Positions 11,700-22,886 of a stretch of DNA of 64,000 nucleotides are shown here, in pieces. A program made the position numbers and the translations under genes. Each line of letters opens with the position of its first letter. Within the stretch, counting starts at the first letter, position 1. Source of the stretch: Microstegium vimineum. Taxonomy: Eukaryota > Streptophyta > Magnoliopsida > Poales > Poaceae. The notes beneath the pieces were generated by a model. It worked only from the letters and a program-made list of their open reading frames with translations, searched no databases and had not been told where the DNA came from. The stretch lies in NCBI GenBank assembly GCA_022036555.1, contig CM039135.1, forward strand, positions 41,539,702 to 41,603,701. Direction: 5' to 3'.

Positions 11700-14600
11700 G
11701 CTCTATGGATAAGCAGGAGCCTGTAGCCAATGTTGAACAAAAGATAGGCCTCTCTGAGAATCCTAAGGAGCAGGTCATTACTCATTACTGTATTATTGTT
11801 TTTTATCCTTTTTTTGACACTTTGTTTATTTACTCTGTTTGTTGATTGTATCAACCATCTACCTCAGCCTGTTACCAGTAAGGATGAGAAAGCAGCTGTG
11901 CCACCAATTTCAGTTGATTCAAATGCTATCAATCTACCAAGTGAAGGCCAAACCCAAGCTGGCACATCCAACATGGATGGGGGCCATAATGGTTCACACA
12001 ACTTCTATGCTTCTCAGGCACAGCCATTCTATTACCAAGGTCAGCTTGCATGTCTGAATATCTCTTCATACTTTTATTCCTCCTCCAGTCTTTATTACTC
12101 CCTCTGTCCCAAATTATAAGACGTTCCAAGAATCTTGGAAAGTCAAAGCATCTTGAGTTTGACCAACAATTATAGAAAAAAACTATAAATATTTATGACA
12201 TCAAATAGACATATTATGATAATATAATTGATAACGAATCTAATGATGCTCATTTGACATCATAAATGTTATTAAATTGTCATACAAGTTTGGTCAAACT
12301 TGAGATAGTTTGACTCTCCAAGATTCTTGGGATGTCTTATAATTTGGAACGGAGGGAGTACAGAACATCAACTTATGCATTGTCCTATATAGTTAATCTC
12401 ATGCAATTATAGCCCATGGGAATATAAAGAAGCAATGATCTCAAAAGTTTTAGACTATCTATTAGGAGGTTCTCTTCACATATATTATCAGGAGTAGAAT
12501 TATAATACATATAAATGTAAAATCTGTTTTTGTGGGGTGGGCTCGAAACTCACTTATTTTGTTTTCTTTATTCTATTGTAGAGTTCACAGCTTTCATCTT
12601 GATTGATGAAAGCTCTTGTTGCATCCTTAACATAGTTTCACTCTCTATGGGTAGGCTCCGGATATGAAAACCCTCCACAAGAATGGGACACATATCCTCC
12701 CTACATGAGTGTTGAAGGATTGGAAGTGGGTCCACCAGTAAGTAGAAAAAGTTTTCCTCTGTCATAAATATGCCATAGGTCACTTATCTAACTTCGTCTT
12801 TTCTTGAAGGTTGTATACAATGAGGACCCCTCATTGATGTTCCATGGTGGCTATGGTTATGACCCATATGCTCATTATTCTCCTATTGCAACACCTGTAC
12901 CGACTGCTGTTAGTGGAGATGGTCAGCTCTACTCCCCTCAGCAGTTCTCCTTCTCGGCTCCTTACTACCAGCAGTCAGTACCACCTGGCATGCCATATTT
13001 AAGCTCTCCTACTCCAATATCACAGGGTGATACAAATACAATGATGCCGATTGACCCAACACAAGGAGCTTTTATCGCTGATACCCTGAGTCCAAACAGC
13101 TTCCTGTTTGGCCCAAGACCTGGTTATTATCTAACTTTGTGCTTTGTTCAGTTCATTTATGTCTTATGCAATAGGTAACATTTTAACTTCATGACGTCTC
13201 TCAGAATGGTTCAGTTCTTCAGAAGGAACTGGGTCATTTCCATCACCTGCAGCTTCACCTCAACCTTCTAGTCGTGTTCCAGGGACCTATGGCCAAAGCA
13301 ACTTTCCAATGGCTTCAGGAATGGTATTCTCTTCACATTGCTAATCCTGTTTCACGTGTCCAATATAGGGGGGGTGACTTCCCGTTGATTTAGCACGTGG
13401 CTGCTGTGGTGTTGGATGATGGTGGCGCGGTGGGCTGCAGCTGCTGGTGTAGAGGGCAGCGCGGCCGCGGTGACACGGGGCAGCAGTGGTGGTGCTGCTG
13501 CTGCTGGTGGCTGCTAGGGCAGCGGGCGCATGTAGGCAGAGGGAGGCGGCGTCGGGCGTGAGAGTGAGAGAGGAAGGGAGAGATAAGGGTTTTACCCAAA
13601 ACTATTCTTGCTTAATTCCAAAGGATACATCTCCCTTTATAATTTATAGGGAGGACCTGACCTGACTCGACTCGCAAGTAATCCTGGTTTCTGTACTCTT
13701 CCTAATTCTAAAACTAGACGGGATTTGCAACGCGCCACAGAGCGCACTACAGTGCCCGTGCTGGGCCTGACTTGGGGCCCAACAACTCCGTAGCCCGTCA
13801 CGGCTATATTGGCCTGTGACACTATGTTTCTCTTCCCTCAAATAGTACTTAAGAAATCATGGATGCTGCTCCTTGCACAAGTTACCATTTCTATGGAGAA
13901 AGTGAAAACTCTACCCCCTTCAGTGTATATAGCTAATGCCTTTTACCCTTTTGATTCATTGCCAGTTGATGTTTCAATTCAGATTTGATTGCTGCCACCA
14001 GATGCGATTTAAAATCTGCTCTGCAAGCATGTGCCTGCATGTCTGTCACAGGTTTTTGGGATTACCCACCATTTAGCTGGAATTCTGACTTCTATGATGA
14101 CACATTATATGCTAGAAAGACTGAAAAGAAAAACAAACTTACAAAGACAGGAATATACAATCTCATAAATATCTGAATTTATTTACTTGTAGATCTGCCC
14201 TTTGATATTTATTTGTTTCTCCCCACATTTCAGGCATCGCCTCACCAGAAGCCCTTCTATGGCATGGGATCCACAACTGACTCCTATGGAAGGGGTTTCT
14301 CTCATGGTGGAATGTTCCCACAGGCCAGTAATTATGGGGGGTCCTTTACCAGCTTTGGCCTTAATGGTAGAAGTTCGATCTCGATCGAGAAGGGCGCAGG
14401 AGGGGAAGGGGTAATGCGCTTATTTGCAGCAGCAATGGTCCGCTTGACTTTCTTAATGAGCAAAGTCGGGGTCCACGTGCTACTAAGCCTAAGAAGCAAC
14501 CAGAGGTTGACAGTACTGATGAGAAGCCTACTACAGAAGTTGGTCGTGAGTTATACAACAGGCCTGACTTTGTTACAGAGTACACGAATGCCAGGTTTTT

Positions 14601-15639
14601 CATCATAAAATCATACAGTGAAGATAATGTGCACAAGAGTGTAAAATATGGTGTTTGGGCTAGCACCACAAATGGAAACAAGAAACTGGACTCAGCCTAT
14701 CGTGAAGCTAAGGAGAAGGAAGAACTCTGTCCCATTTTTCTGTTATTTTCGGTAATTAAGATCCTCTCCATTCTTTGTTCCTTTTTTAGGTCACTGGTCC
14801 TTTTTACTTAAGTATAATCCTGGCTAATATTAAAAATTGGAACTATATAATACAGGTGAATGCTAGTGCACAATTCTGTGGTGTTGCTGAGATGATTGGA
14901 CCAGTGGACTTTGAGAAAAGTGTGGATTACTGGCAGCAAGATAAGTGGACTGGTCAATTCCCTGTGAAATGGCACATAGTGAAGGATGTCCCCAATAATA
15001 TTTTCCGGCATATAATTCTTGAATACAATGACAATAAACCAGTAACAAACAGCCGAGATACACAGGAGGTATTTAGATTCCTTGCTCTATGTCCATTTGC
15101 TTAATTTGCATTTGAATTTATCCTTGTACGTAAGCTTGTTTTTTTCATGGGAAAACACTATCAAATATTAGTTAGGATGTGCCACTGCCATTCATGCTTT
15201 CAGTTCAGCTGTTAATATTCTCACACCTTTCTTTTTTATTTTACTTTCATGAATTCACAGTATTGTCTATTTGATGTGACACATGAGCTTATTGTAGGTG
15301 AAACTAGAGCAAGGACTGGAGATGTTGAATATCTTTAAGAACCATGATGATGATTCATCAATCCTTGATGACTTTGACTTTTATGAGGAGCGTGAGAAAG
15401 CGCTGCAGGAAAATAAGGCACGCCTGCATCAGCAACATCTACCCAGTTCTATTGTTGTTGAGCCCAAGAAACCCTTGACTGTACCCACTGACCTCGTGGG
15501 CCAAATCACCAAGAGTTTTGCTCAGGCTGTGCGGCTTGGTGAGGCCAAGACTGTAAGCCCTTCGGCTGAGAAAATTTCTGGGGGCGATTCGTCTATTCCT
15601 GTGAAGCCTGTTGAAGTTAAGCAGAATGGTTTATCTTAG
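11700..15639 (+). CDS. YTH-domain m6A reader, ECT (evolutionarily conserved C-terminal region) family, with a 1-nt frameshift
   Basis: The protein binds N6-methyladenosine in mRNA through a C-terminal YTH domain. Exons: 11700-11773 (ATG 11705), 11868-12039, 12655-12737, 12810-13122, 13205-13323, 14234-14751, 14856-15068, 15298-15639 (stop). All introns are GT/AG and phases fit. The N-terminal half is disordered and rich in Tyr, Pro, Gly and Ser. The YTH domain starts near ARFFIIKSYSEDNVHKS, has cage tryptophans in YGVWAS and DYWQQDKWTG, and ends around EQGLEMLNIFKNH. The tail ends in TKSFAQAVRLGEAKTVSP and an acidic segment. Exon 14234-14751 is 518 nt and lies between two phase-0 junctions, so it lacks one base. 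The break is near 14391-14397 in AAGGGCGCAGGAGG: upstream the frame reads SISIEKG, downstream the conserved reading is one frame off. As given, translation would stop about 70 codons later, before the YTH domain. With the base present the protein would be about 609 aa. Sequencing error or real null allele cannot be told apart here. Confidence 0.93.
12098..12358. mobile_element. Stowaway MITE in intron of the ECT gene
   Basis: Ends CTCCCTCTGTCCCAAATTAT and ATAATTTGGAACGGAGGGAG, flanked by TA on both sides (12096-12097, 12359-12360). It is 261 bp, very similar to the copy at 3335-3594, and lies wholly within the intron 12040-12654. Confidence 0.92.
13370..13821 (-). mobile_element. Possible solo-LTR fragment in the longest ECT intron
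   Basis: Read on the minus strand, the segment opens TGTCACAGGCCAATATAGCC, has a TATA-like CTATAAATTATAAAGG about 170 bases in, then a GC- and CAG-rich downstream part. This is an LTR-like layout. It is inserted in intron 13324-14233 and its composition differs from the flanks. I found no clean 5-bp duplication and no internal retroelement sequence, so the left border is uncertain. Confidence 0.35.
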
Positions 15640-16760
15640 GAACTCTTGATCGATGTGATTGAACTGTACTCAAAATATGATAGGAATGCATATACAGATG
15701 GATGATGATGAAACCTCGGCAAAGATGTCTTCTTGCGCTTTTGGTCAATCATGCATGTACACTAGGGTAGGTCTTTGCCAACCTTGGAAGCATATAGTTT
15801 CTTGAATAGTTTCTCTATTTTTTCCCCCTTTCCTCTTCCTAGTATTCCTCTCCTTCTCTTTGCATCGTATGATGATTCCTTAGTGTCTAGCCTTAAGGAG
15901 AGGTGCAGTTTTTGTGCAAGCCTCTTAAGTTTCATGTTCCATCGCATATGAATAAGGCCTTTTTTTGCTTCTTTTTATTTAAGTAAAAAGTCCCTCTTTT
16001 ATCTACTGTTCTGTGGCATTTTTATTATACTATGTATGAACAAGACCTATTCACTATGTAAGCAGAACATAAACGCTATCCATGTGACTTGGTTGTGATG
16101 ACTGCAGTAATGAGTAACTGAATAATTGTTTATGTTTGCTGGGAGGGGCACACTGTCAAGGTTGTACTGTGATCTATGGTTGCAAGGTTTACAGATGTTT
16201 GTGAGCTCTTATGACATTGATTGATAATTACGCCAGCTATATTTTGACAGTGCATGAAAAAGCATAGTTGTAGGCAAATATGATAGGAAATTTCACTGTT
16301 ATAAATTTGCTAATAGCTAGCTATACTTCGAAAGTTCATTTTTGCGATCTGGATCCGGAAATGAAGTAATGGAGGCATGTCAGGTCTTGGAATTGCGTGA
16401 TTTCCATAGCAAGAACACTACAACTAGGTAGGATTGGAACCCAAATACAGATTTTAGGATGTTATATGTTCTTCTTTTCATGCTGCTTGTATTTGTGTTT
16501 CAGGCCATTTAATTTAAAACATGAATTTATTAAGCTACATTTTCATCCATTGAACAACACATTTTCAGTTTGATGTTTTACTTACTATATGCATAACTTT
16601 TTGTTGCAGGTAATTTGAGAATGGATCGGACATTGGTCTGTGCATCGTCCTTTTCATTCATTTGTTTGGGTCGTCGTTGGTATTTTCCTAGCTTTTCTTC
16701 CCCACTACGGTCTACTGACGAGCCGGATTTCGTTACTTGAAAGCAATGAAATTACAATAG
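15640..16760 (+). other. 3'UTR and downstream flank of the ECT gene
   Basis: AT-rich sequence follows the stop codon. A polypyrimidine-AG (TTTTTGTTGCAG) at about 16609 may reflect a spliced 3'UTR, known in some plant ECT genes. AAGCAATGAAATTACAAT near 16740 is a possible polyadenylation region. No ORF. Confidence 0.35.
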
Positions 16761-17576
16761 TTTGTAACAGAAACAAAAACCCGTATCGTCTGACAAACAC
16801 GCAGCCATATTGAACGAGAGTTTGCACCAACTTTAAACTCAAAGTATATTCTCCAAGTTCAAAACACTTAACTATCTATTACAAGCCCCGAAGAGGCACC
16901 AACAGCACACAGGCTGTGAACTAGAGAATACCAGATCCAGCAGCTAGCTTCCTCCAACTCCTCCGCAGATACTTGCCTCCAGCAATTTCGTCCAGGTATT
17001 TTCCTAGCTTTACTCGAACTAGTTTATCTCGTCGTCATTGTACACAGGCTGAAAACTGACAGAAACCCAGCAAAACTGTGCAGTCAGTTTACTAAAATTT
17101 CACGACCAAGGGATCTTTTGCTGGTTGCAAGATAGACAGGATCACATGCCAATTTTGTTTTGCTGGTTGTAAGTTTTATGCTCTAATTAAACTTTCATAC
17201 AATAACTTAACTAATTGGTTGAAATTTATAAAGTTTTATTTTTTTTTTCTGATAAAAAAACACTATTATCATTTCTGGACGGACTAGTACAAGAGCAGTA
17301 TCAGACTATCAGGCATCTACATTAATTAGATAGCTAGCTATGTGTGCTGCAACTGCACCCTTTTATTTTTTTTTTGTTTTTCGAAACTGCATGCAGTGTC
17401 GGATGTGTATTATTGACGATAAAGGAGCCTCATATATAGTGCACTGAAATGCAAAGTTTTTGCATGGAAAAGAATAGAGAAAGCTGAGCTGGGTCGAGGT
17501 TGAAGCGATGTCTTGACATCTTGTGATAATTTATGATATATAGGTCGAGGTTGCAAAGTTTTTTTTTTCATATATA
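16761..17576. other. Intergenic, no gene seen
   Basis: Unremarkable AT-rich sequence without coding or repeat structure that I can support. Confidence 0.4.
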
Positions 17577-17843
17577 CTCCCTCCATCATAAATTATAAGA
17601 CATTTCAAGAATTTAGAGAGTTAAAGTATCTCAAGTTTGATCAATAATTATAGAGAAAACTATAAAAAATTATAACATCAAATGAGCATATTATGACTAT
17701 AATTGATAACGAATCTAGTGATACTTATTTAACATTATAAATATTATTATATTATTATACAAGTTTGGTCAAACTGATAAACTTAAATACTTTGATTCTT
17801 CAAGATTGTTGGATGTCTTATATATAATTTGGGATGGAGGGAG
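17577..17843. mobile_element. Stowaway MITE
   Basis: Ends CTCCCTCCATCATAAATTAT and AATTTGGGATGGAGGGAG, with TA at each flank. The internal sequence is colinear with the Stowaways at 3335 and 12098 but more diverged. Confidence 0.88.
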
Positions 17844-18434
17844 TATATATATCATGCAGCCTCGAAATTGTTGTATATGGATATGATGATGCATTCACAA
17901 TCACAGCCATGCCTCGTCGCCGTGCCCCCCGGCCGTCTGATGTGATGATGTCCATGCATAGAGGCTGCGAGTCTCTCCCCATGCACACGAATAATGCTTG
18001 CTGCTGGCCGGCCTGGCTGCTGCCGGCCAATGCAAATCTTTGTCCGATCCTTTGAGATCACACGCGGCCCGGGCGACCATGCATGTTCCTCTGCAACTCT
18101 GATCATCTGCATCTTTGGTTGCATGCGTGTGTACAGCAGTATCCAGAAGGCCCAGAGAAGGAACTGGATGCGTCCATCAATCCGAATCCAACGAGACTTC
18201 GAGTTTGATCGAACTGATCGACCAGCTACTTTACTGTCAATTCTGACAAGTTGCATCATGTATGTACTTCTATCTATAGTATATCTATACTCCCTCCCGT
18301 CCAAAAGAATAATATCTATATCTATATCTATATCTATATTCTATACCTATTAATAATTAATAAAAAATTAAAATTTCAGGTTTCTCTTTTTTCGTCTAGC
18401 CCATTTAATTGAAGTCTAACTGTCATACAGTCAC
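17844..18434. other. Intergenic with a Stowaway end and a TCTATA microsatellite
   Basis: A lone Stowaway-type terminus TACTCCCTCCCGTCC lies at about 18289, followed by a (TCTATA)n run at 18316-18342. Several ORFs cross here without coding features. No gene is supported. Confidence 0.45.
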
Positions 18435-19028
18435 TTGATTTCGGCCCGTTACCAGCCCAACTTGCTGAAGCCAAGCTATAAACCCTTTCCTTCTCCCGAC
18501 GTCGAATCCAACTTTTACGGGGCTACTGGGACTCGGCGAGCTCGCCTACCGCGCCGCCCTGGCACTGCTGGTGCGCGCGCGGCTCTCGTCGCTGGACGAC
18601 GACGACTACGACGACAACACGTCGTCGCTCTCCTTGGCCGCCGCCTCCTCCCCGCCACTCTCGCCCGCCGCCGCCGCCTCCACGCCGCGGGCGCACGCAG
18701 CGGTGCTTGCCGCCCCGCGGGTTGCAGCGCAGCTCTTGAAGAGGACGTCAGCGAGTCTTTCGAGGACACCACCGTTAGTTCCGGCGACTACGCTTACCTG
18801 GCGGAGGAGGTGTTCAACGGTTTCTTCTTCACCGTCGCCAGGGTGCCGCCGCCCCTTCGCCGTCACCGCCGACGTCCGAGGACCCCAGCCCGGTCCCCGA
18901 CGGCGAGGCGACGACGGGGGTTGCCGCTGCGGCGGCGATCGAGGGCGGAGAGGCTAGAGAACAGCTACGTGAGCGCCGAGAGCGTCACCACCTCCTTCCA
19001 GGACTACGCCACTCGCACCTTCTCTTAG
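18435..19028 (+). pseudogene. Coding-like GC-rich block, possible degenerate gene or captured fragment
   Basis: I do not recognise the family. One plus frame is open from 18435 to 19028 and its last third looks protein-like: EEDVSESFEDTTVSSGDYAY, LAEEVFNGFFFTVAR, and a final YVSAESVTTSFQDYATRTFS before TAG. In the first third another frame looks more natural, with LLGLGELAYRAALALLVRAR followed by LSSLDDDDYDDN. The switch of plausible frames suggests one or more frameshifts in an old gene, or a misread GC-rich sequence. There is no obvious promoter, and the downstream sequence turns into simple AT-rich repeats at once. It could also be a transposon-captured gene piece. Confidence 0.3.
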
Positions 19029-19039
19029 AATATTAGGTA

Positions 19040-20234
19040 TTTTTTATATCATTTTAATTCCGTAAATTAACATAATGATGATGACATATAAAAAAATATT
19101 TAAAATTGAGATCATGACATCAATTGTATTTATAACCATATGAAACATGTTGATATCAAAATCATGTGAACATGATATATATAACAAAACATAAAAGCAT
19201 GATATATATATCATGACAACAACTACTACTGGACTGCATATGAAACGATGAAACAGAGCTACTGAAACGTAAACACAGCAGCATATGAAACAACATAACA
19301 GAAACACTGAAATAGATATGCAGAGCACAAAACTAGCAGGAACAGAGAGCATACATATTACGAACCGACACAACAGAGCATGTGAAACAGACTCGCTACA
19401 ACTGATGAAACAACATGGCAGGACTATTGAAACATGTAAAAACTGTACGACGGAAAACAGAGACATGATGAGATGAACATACCCGTTCATCCGCGCAGTG
19501 TCCGAGGATCCAGAACCTTGACCAACCTCGATAGTCATGACGCAGAGGACGAAGGTTTACTGTCCACCGAGAAGAAGACGACGTCGACGATCACCGGGAG
19601 GAAGACGGCGGCAGCGTCACCTCCGGGAAGAAGACGATCGGCGACAGCGGCGGCTCCGGGAAGAAGACGACGACGACGGCAACAACCACCACGAAGAAGA
19701 TGACGACGGCAGCAGCAGGAGCGTCTCCTCCGGGAAGAAGAAAACGGACGACGATGACGACAACGAACGGCGGCGGCGTTGGGCAGTCGCGTAGACGCTC
19801 CCCAAAAACCTAATTGCCGATCCCCCGTGCAAGGTCTCGAATGGCAAGGGCTCCGGAGACACCTGCCCTCTCGCTTCTCCGTGCGCGCGAAGTTACGAGA
19901 TGAGAATGCAACTAGCAGCGGAACGGTGTCTGGAATGTTCTCTGTGTTATGTCACTTTGTCCGGGAATGGAAGAGGGATATATCACGTATGCTCCTGCGC
20001 GTGGGAGACCAGGAGATGGGCATGCAGGGAGGTGTGCGTGAGAGGGAGAGGGAGAGTTGCATGCATGCATGCAAGTTACTAGAAGAAACTCCCTCAATTA
20101 ATTGAAGGATGAAACTCCCGTAACTCCCTCTCATTAGTAGCAATTAAAAAAATTAATTACCAAGTCACACTCGTCTATCATATCATGCATCACCCTTTGG
20201 ACTTCCAATCCGGTACAAATAAAATATACACAAT

Positions 20235-20240
<6 letters not shown>
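19040..20240. other. Repeat-like intergenic DNA with GAAACA-rich and GAAGAAGACGACG-rich tracts
   Basis: From 19130 to 19470 the phrase (A)TGAAACA(A/T) recurs many times (for example CATATGAAACAACATAACAG). The complementary style of phrase, with ATGTTGCA, occurs at 23500-23720, suggesting related MULE-type internal DNA. From 19540 to 19790 a purine-rich GAAGAAGACGACG tract produces acidic or Ser-rich ORFs that are composition artefacts. Confidence 0.4.

Positions 20241-20275
<35 letters not shown>
20241..20275. repeat. (AT)n microsatellite
   Basis: An uninterrupted alternating TA run of about 35 bases. Confidence 0.95.
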
Positions 20276-20276
<1 letters not shown>

Positions 20277-22886
20277 CTTATTAATTTATTGAATAAATAA
20301 ATGGGGTTGACCCATAAATAAATCCAACACCTTCTCCCCAGAAGCCGCCGCCACCGGTCCACCTTGGCCGTCGTCCATGGCGTTCTGGAACACCTCATTG
20401 AGAAGGCCACGGCAAGTCGGAATCTGAATCTGAATCAGAATCAAATTGAAAGGGAAGAGACTAGCTCGGATCAGGAAAGTCCCTCGTAGACACGAACTCC
20501 TTCCTTTTTTTTTCTTTTTTATATCAGATATTTGTGCTGAAACTGAAACTGAAAGTTCCAATTGTAAGCTCTTGATCCGGTAGACTACGAATCTTGATGT
20601 CTCAGAGCCGAACTACGCTGCTGATCTCGGCTGGGCATGAACAAGCAAGGTATGTTTCCTGTTGCTGTTACTCCAGTTTTCTTCATCATACTATTTGTCT
20701 ATTTCTTCCTTTTCTCCTTTACATTATGAAACATATTTAATGTACGTATTGGGACTAAAGTAATGCTGAGGAATTAGACATGCCTTCCCTGGAACAATTT
20801 TGTTAATCTGGTTATTATTGGAGATTGTAACTCTGGTTGTGAGTTATGATTTTCTATGAAGTATTTATTTACAACGGCAAAAGCAAGTAATAATTTGTGT
20901 AGTTCCTGAACTCCATGTTAACTGATCCTTTGCAGCAAAATACACTAATAATTTGTTAGTTATGAACTCCATGCTAACTGCACATTTGCTATTATGAGAT
21001 GTTTATTTACAACCAACAAAAGCAATTAATTAATAATCTGTATAGTTCCTAAACTCCATGGTAACTACTAATTACACTTCTTCAAAAGGATCTAAATCCT
21101 CTCCAAATTCCACATTTCTTTTATACGCTAACGCCAATAGGACCATGTGCATTGATGGAAGGAGTATGAGGACGTGCAAGTGTATGTATGCTACAAGGCT
21201 GTGGTCAAAGCCGTGTTCTTTGACTGATTTGGTATGTCAGAGGAGTTGTTGTTGATGGAATGGTGGTGCTTGCAAGTTTACAGAGAAGGTGGAGGTTGGA
21301 ATGCAGGAGGTATGTCGAAGTGAACCAATTTTTCATGGTAAGTGTTGCGTGCTTGATTATTTACTTAATTTCATTACCATCTGATGATTGAATTTTATGT
21401 GGATGAAATCAGATTTGACACGCACCATATCAGAGTAGCACTTTCTTTTTCTTTTTTAAGGGAACAAAAGGGATTACTCCAAACTAGAAATTTTTTAAAA
21501 CAAAGAGACAAATAGTACTTTTTTAGTCACCCGGCTCAGCATAAGTACTTCTGAGAACAATGAGGTATGTCTGTCCTGACAAGTAGAATGATATGCTTAT
21601 CTATCATAAGATGTTGAATCAGGGTACCATAAAACCATGACAATGAAAGTGCAATGTGTCTAGAAGTAATTAGCATGTTTTGAGATTGCAAATTTGCTTT
21701 AAACTGTCTCTGATATCATCATGTTTACTATCAGCTTACCCTTAATTTCTTGCTTATATATTTGTTGTCACCCTTCTTCTGCAGTGACAATGAACACAAA
21801 ATTATTTGTCAGATAGCTGTTGTACATCAGAAATATATCTCCAATGCATGTTGAAACTCAATATTATGCTGCTCTAATGATGCTCATGTATTCTTCAGTT
21901 GCATCGCAGACTAGAGTAATTTACTAGAGCATACAGATGCTTGTAAGCACCCTTTATTATTACCATTACTCAAGCATGTTGAGTTTCATGAACGAAAATG
22001 TTGCTTGAGAAGTGCTTGGTAACGACATTGCATCGTGGCTGTTGTTGCCACTACCATTAGCTAGCTAATGATAAGTGATATATGATAGTTCTTCCTATTT
22101 TGGGTATAACTGAGATACGCTGACGGCTCCGTGTCTCCCAACGAGTACAGACGAAGACGGCGGCGGCTCACACAAGCACAAGCGTAGTGAGCCTGATGAC
22201 AAGGAGTAAATCCGCCGCTGCCTATCTGCCCAACGCCGAAAGTAGTGACATATTGGATGAGATGCAATGTAATCGAATTATGTTTGGGGTTGCATATGCA
22301 TCCTGTTTTGATTATTCCTTAATTAATATTAATAATAATATCTATAACTATATATATCTATACCTCTTCTTATTTTCATTTTTGGCTTGGCCTATTGCAA
22401 ATATATGTCCTGACTTATATTGTGTTTTGATCTCCATATACAATTAGGTACTCAGTATATAAGGATTGATAAGGATTGAAGCATGGTTCTCGCTACCGGA
22501 ACACTATGAAAAAAATAAGTGAGTAGAATTGAGAACTAATTTGTGCTGACAGCTGCAGGTGGCTGTTAGTTTAGGGGGACGGTATATATTCTTTTTCATG
22601 CAAAATCAAAATTAAGAAATCTGATCAGAAACAATAAGACAATTGTGAGCCTCTGGCGAGGAATTTTTATGTTTACCCGTTGTAACGCACGAGCATATTT
22701 TGCTAGTAGATTCCTAATGAGTCAAACAATACCAAATTTAACTAAATATATGAAGAATATAACATGTATGGTGGTATTTAATATAGTAAGTATTACATGA
22801 ATATTCGAGGAGTCAAAATTCAAATTACTTTTAATATATAATTTGATTATTAGAACATGAGTTTTTCATATATTTTTTTCGGTAAT
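20276..22886. other. Intergenic, two weak coding-like pieces, no supported gene
   Basis: On the minus strand about 20300-20430, PTCRGLLNEVFQNAMDDGQG reads open after a possible acceptor. On the plus strand, 20600-20650 gives MSQSRTTLLISAGHEQA before a GTATGT donor, and 22110-22200 holds short open stretches. None can be joined into a convincing protein. The rest is AT-rich. Confidence 0.3.

Noticed and set aside
13123..13178. Reading through past PRPG into YYLTLCFVQFIYVLCN as ECT coding sequence
   Set aside because: The donor CCTG|GTTATT at 13122/13123 keeps phase with the next conserved exon (EWFSSSEGTG); the read-through hits a stop.
19473..19862. Acidic Asp/Glu-rich and Ser-rich ORFs
   Set aside because: Translation of a GAAGAAGACGACG simple-sequence tract; no start context or homology.
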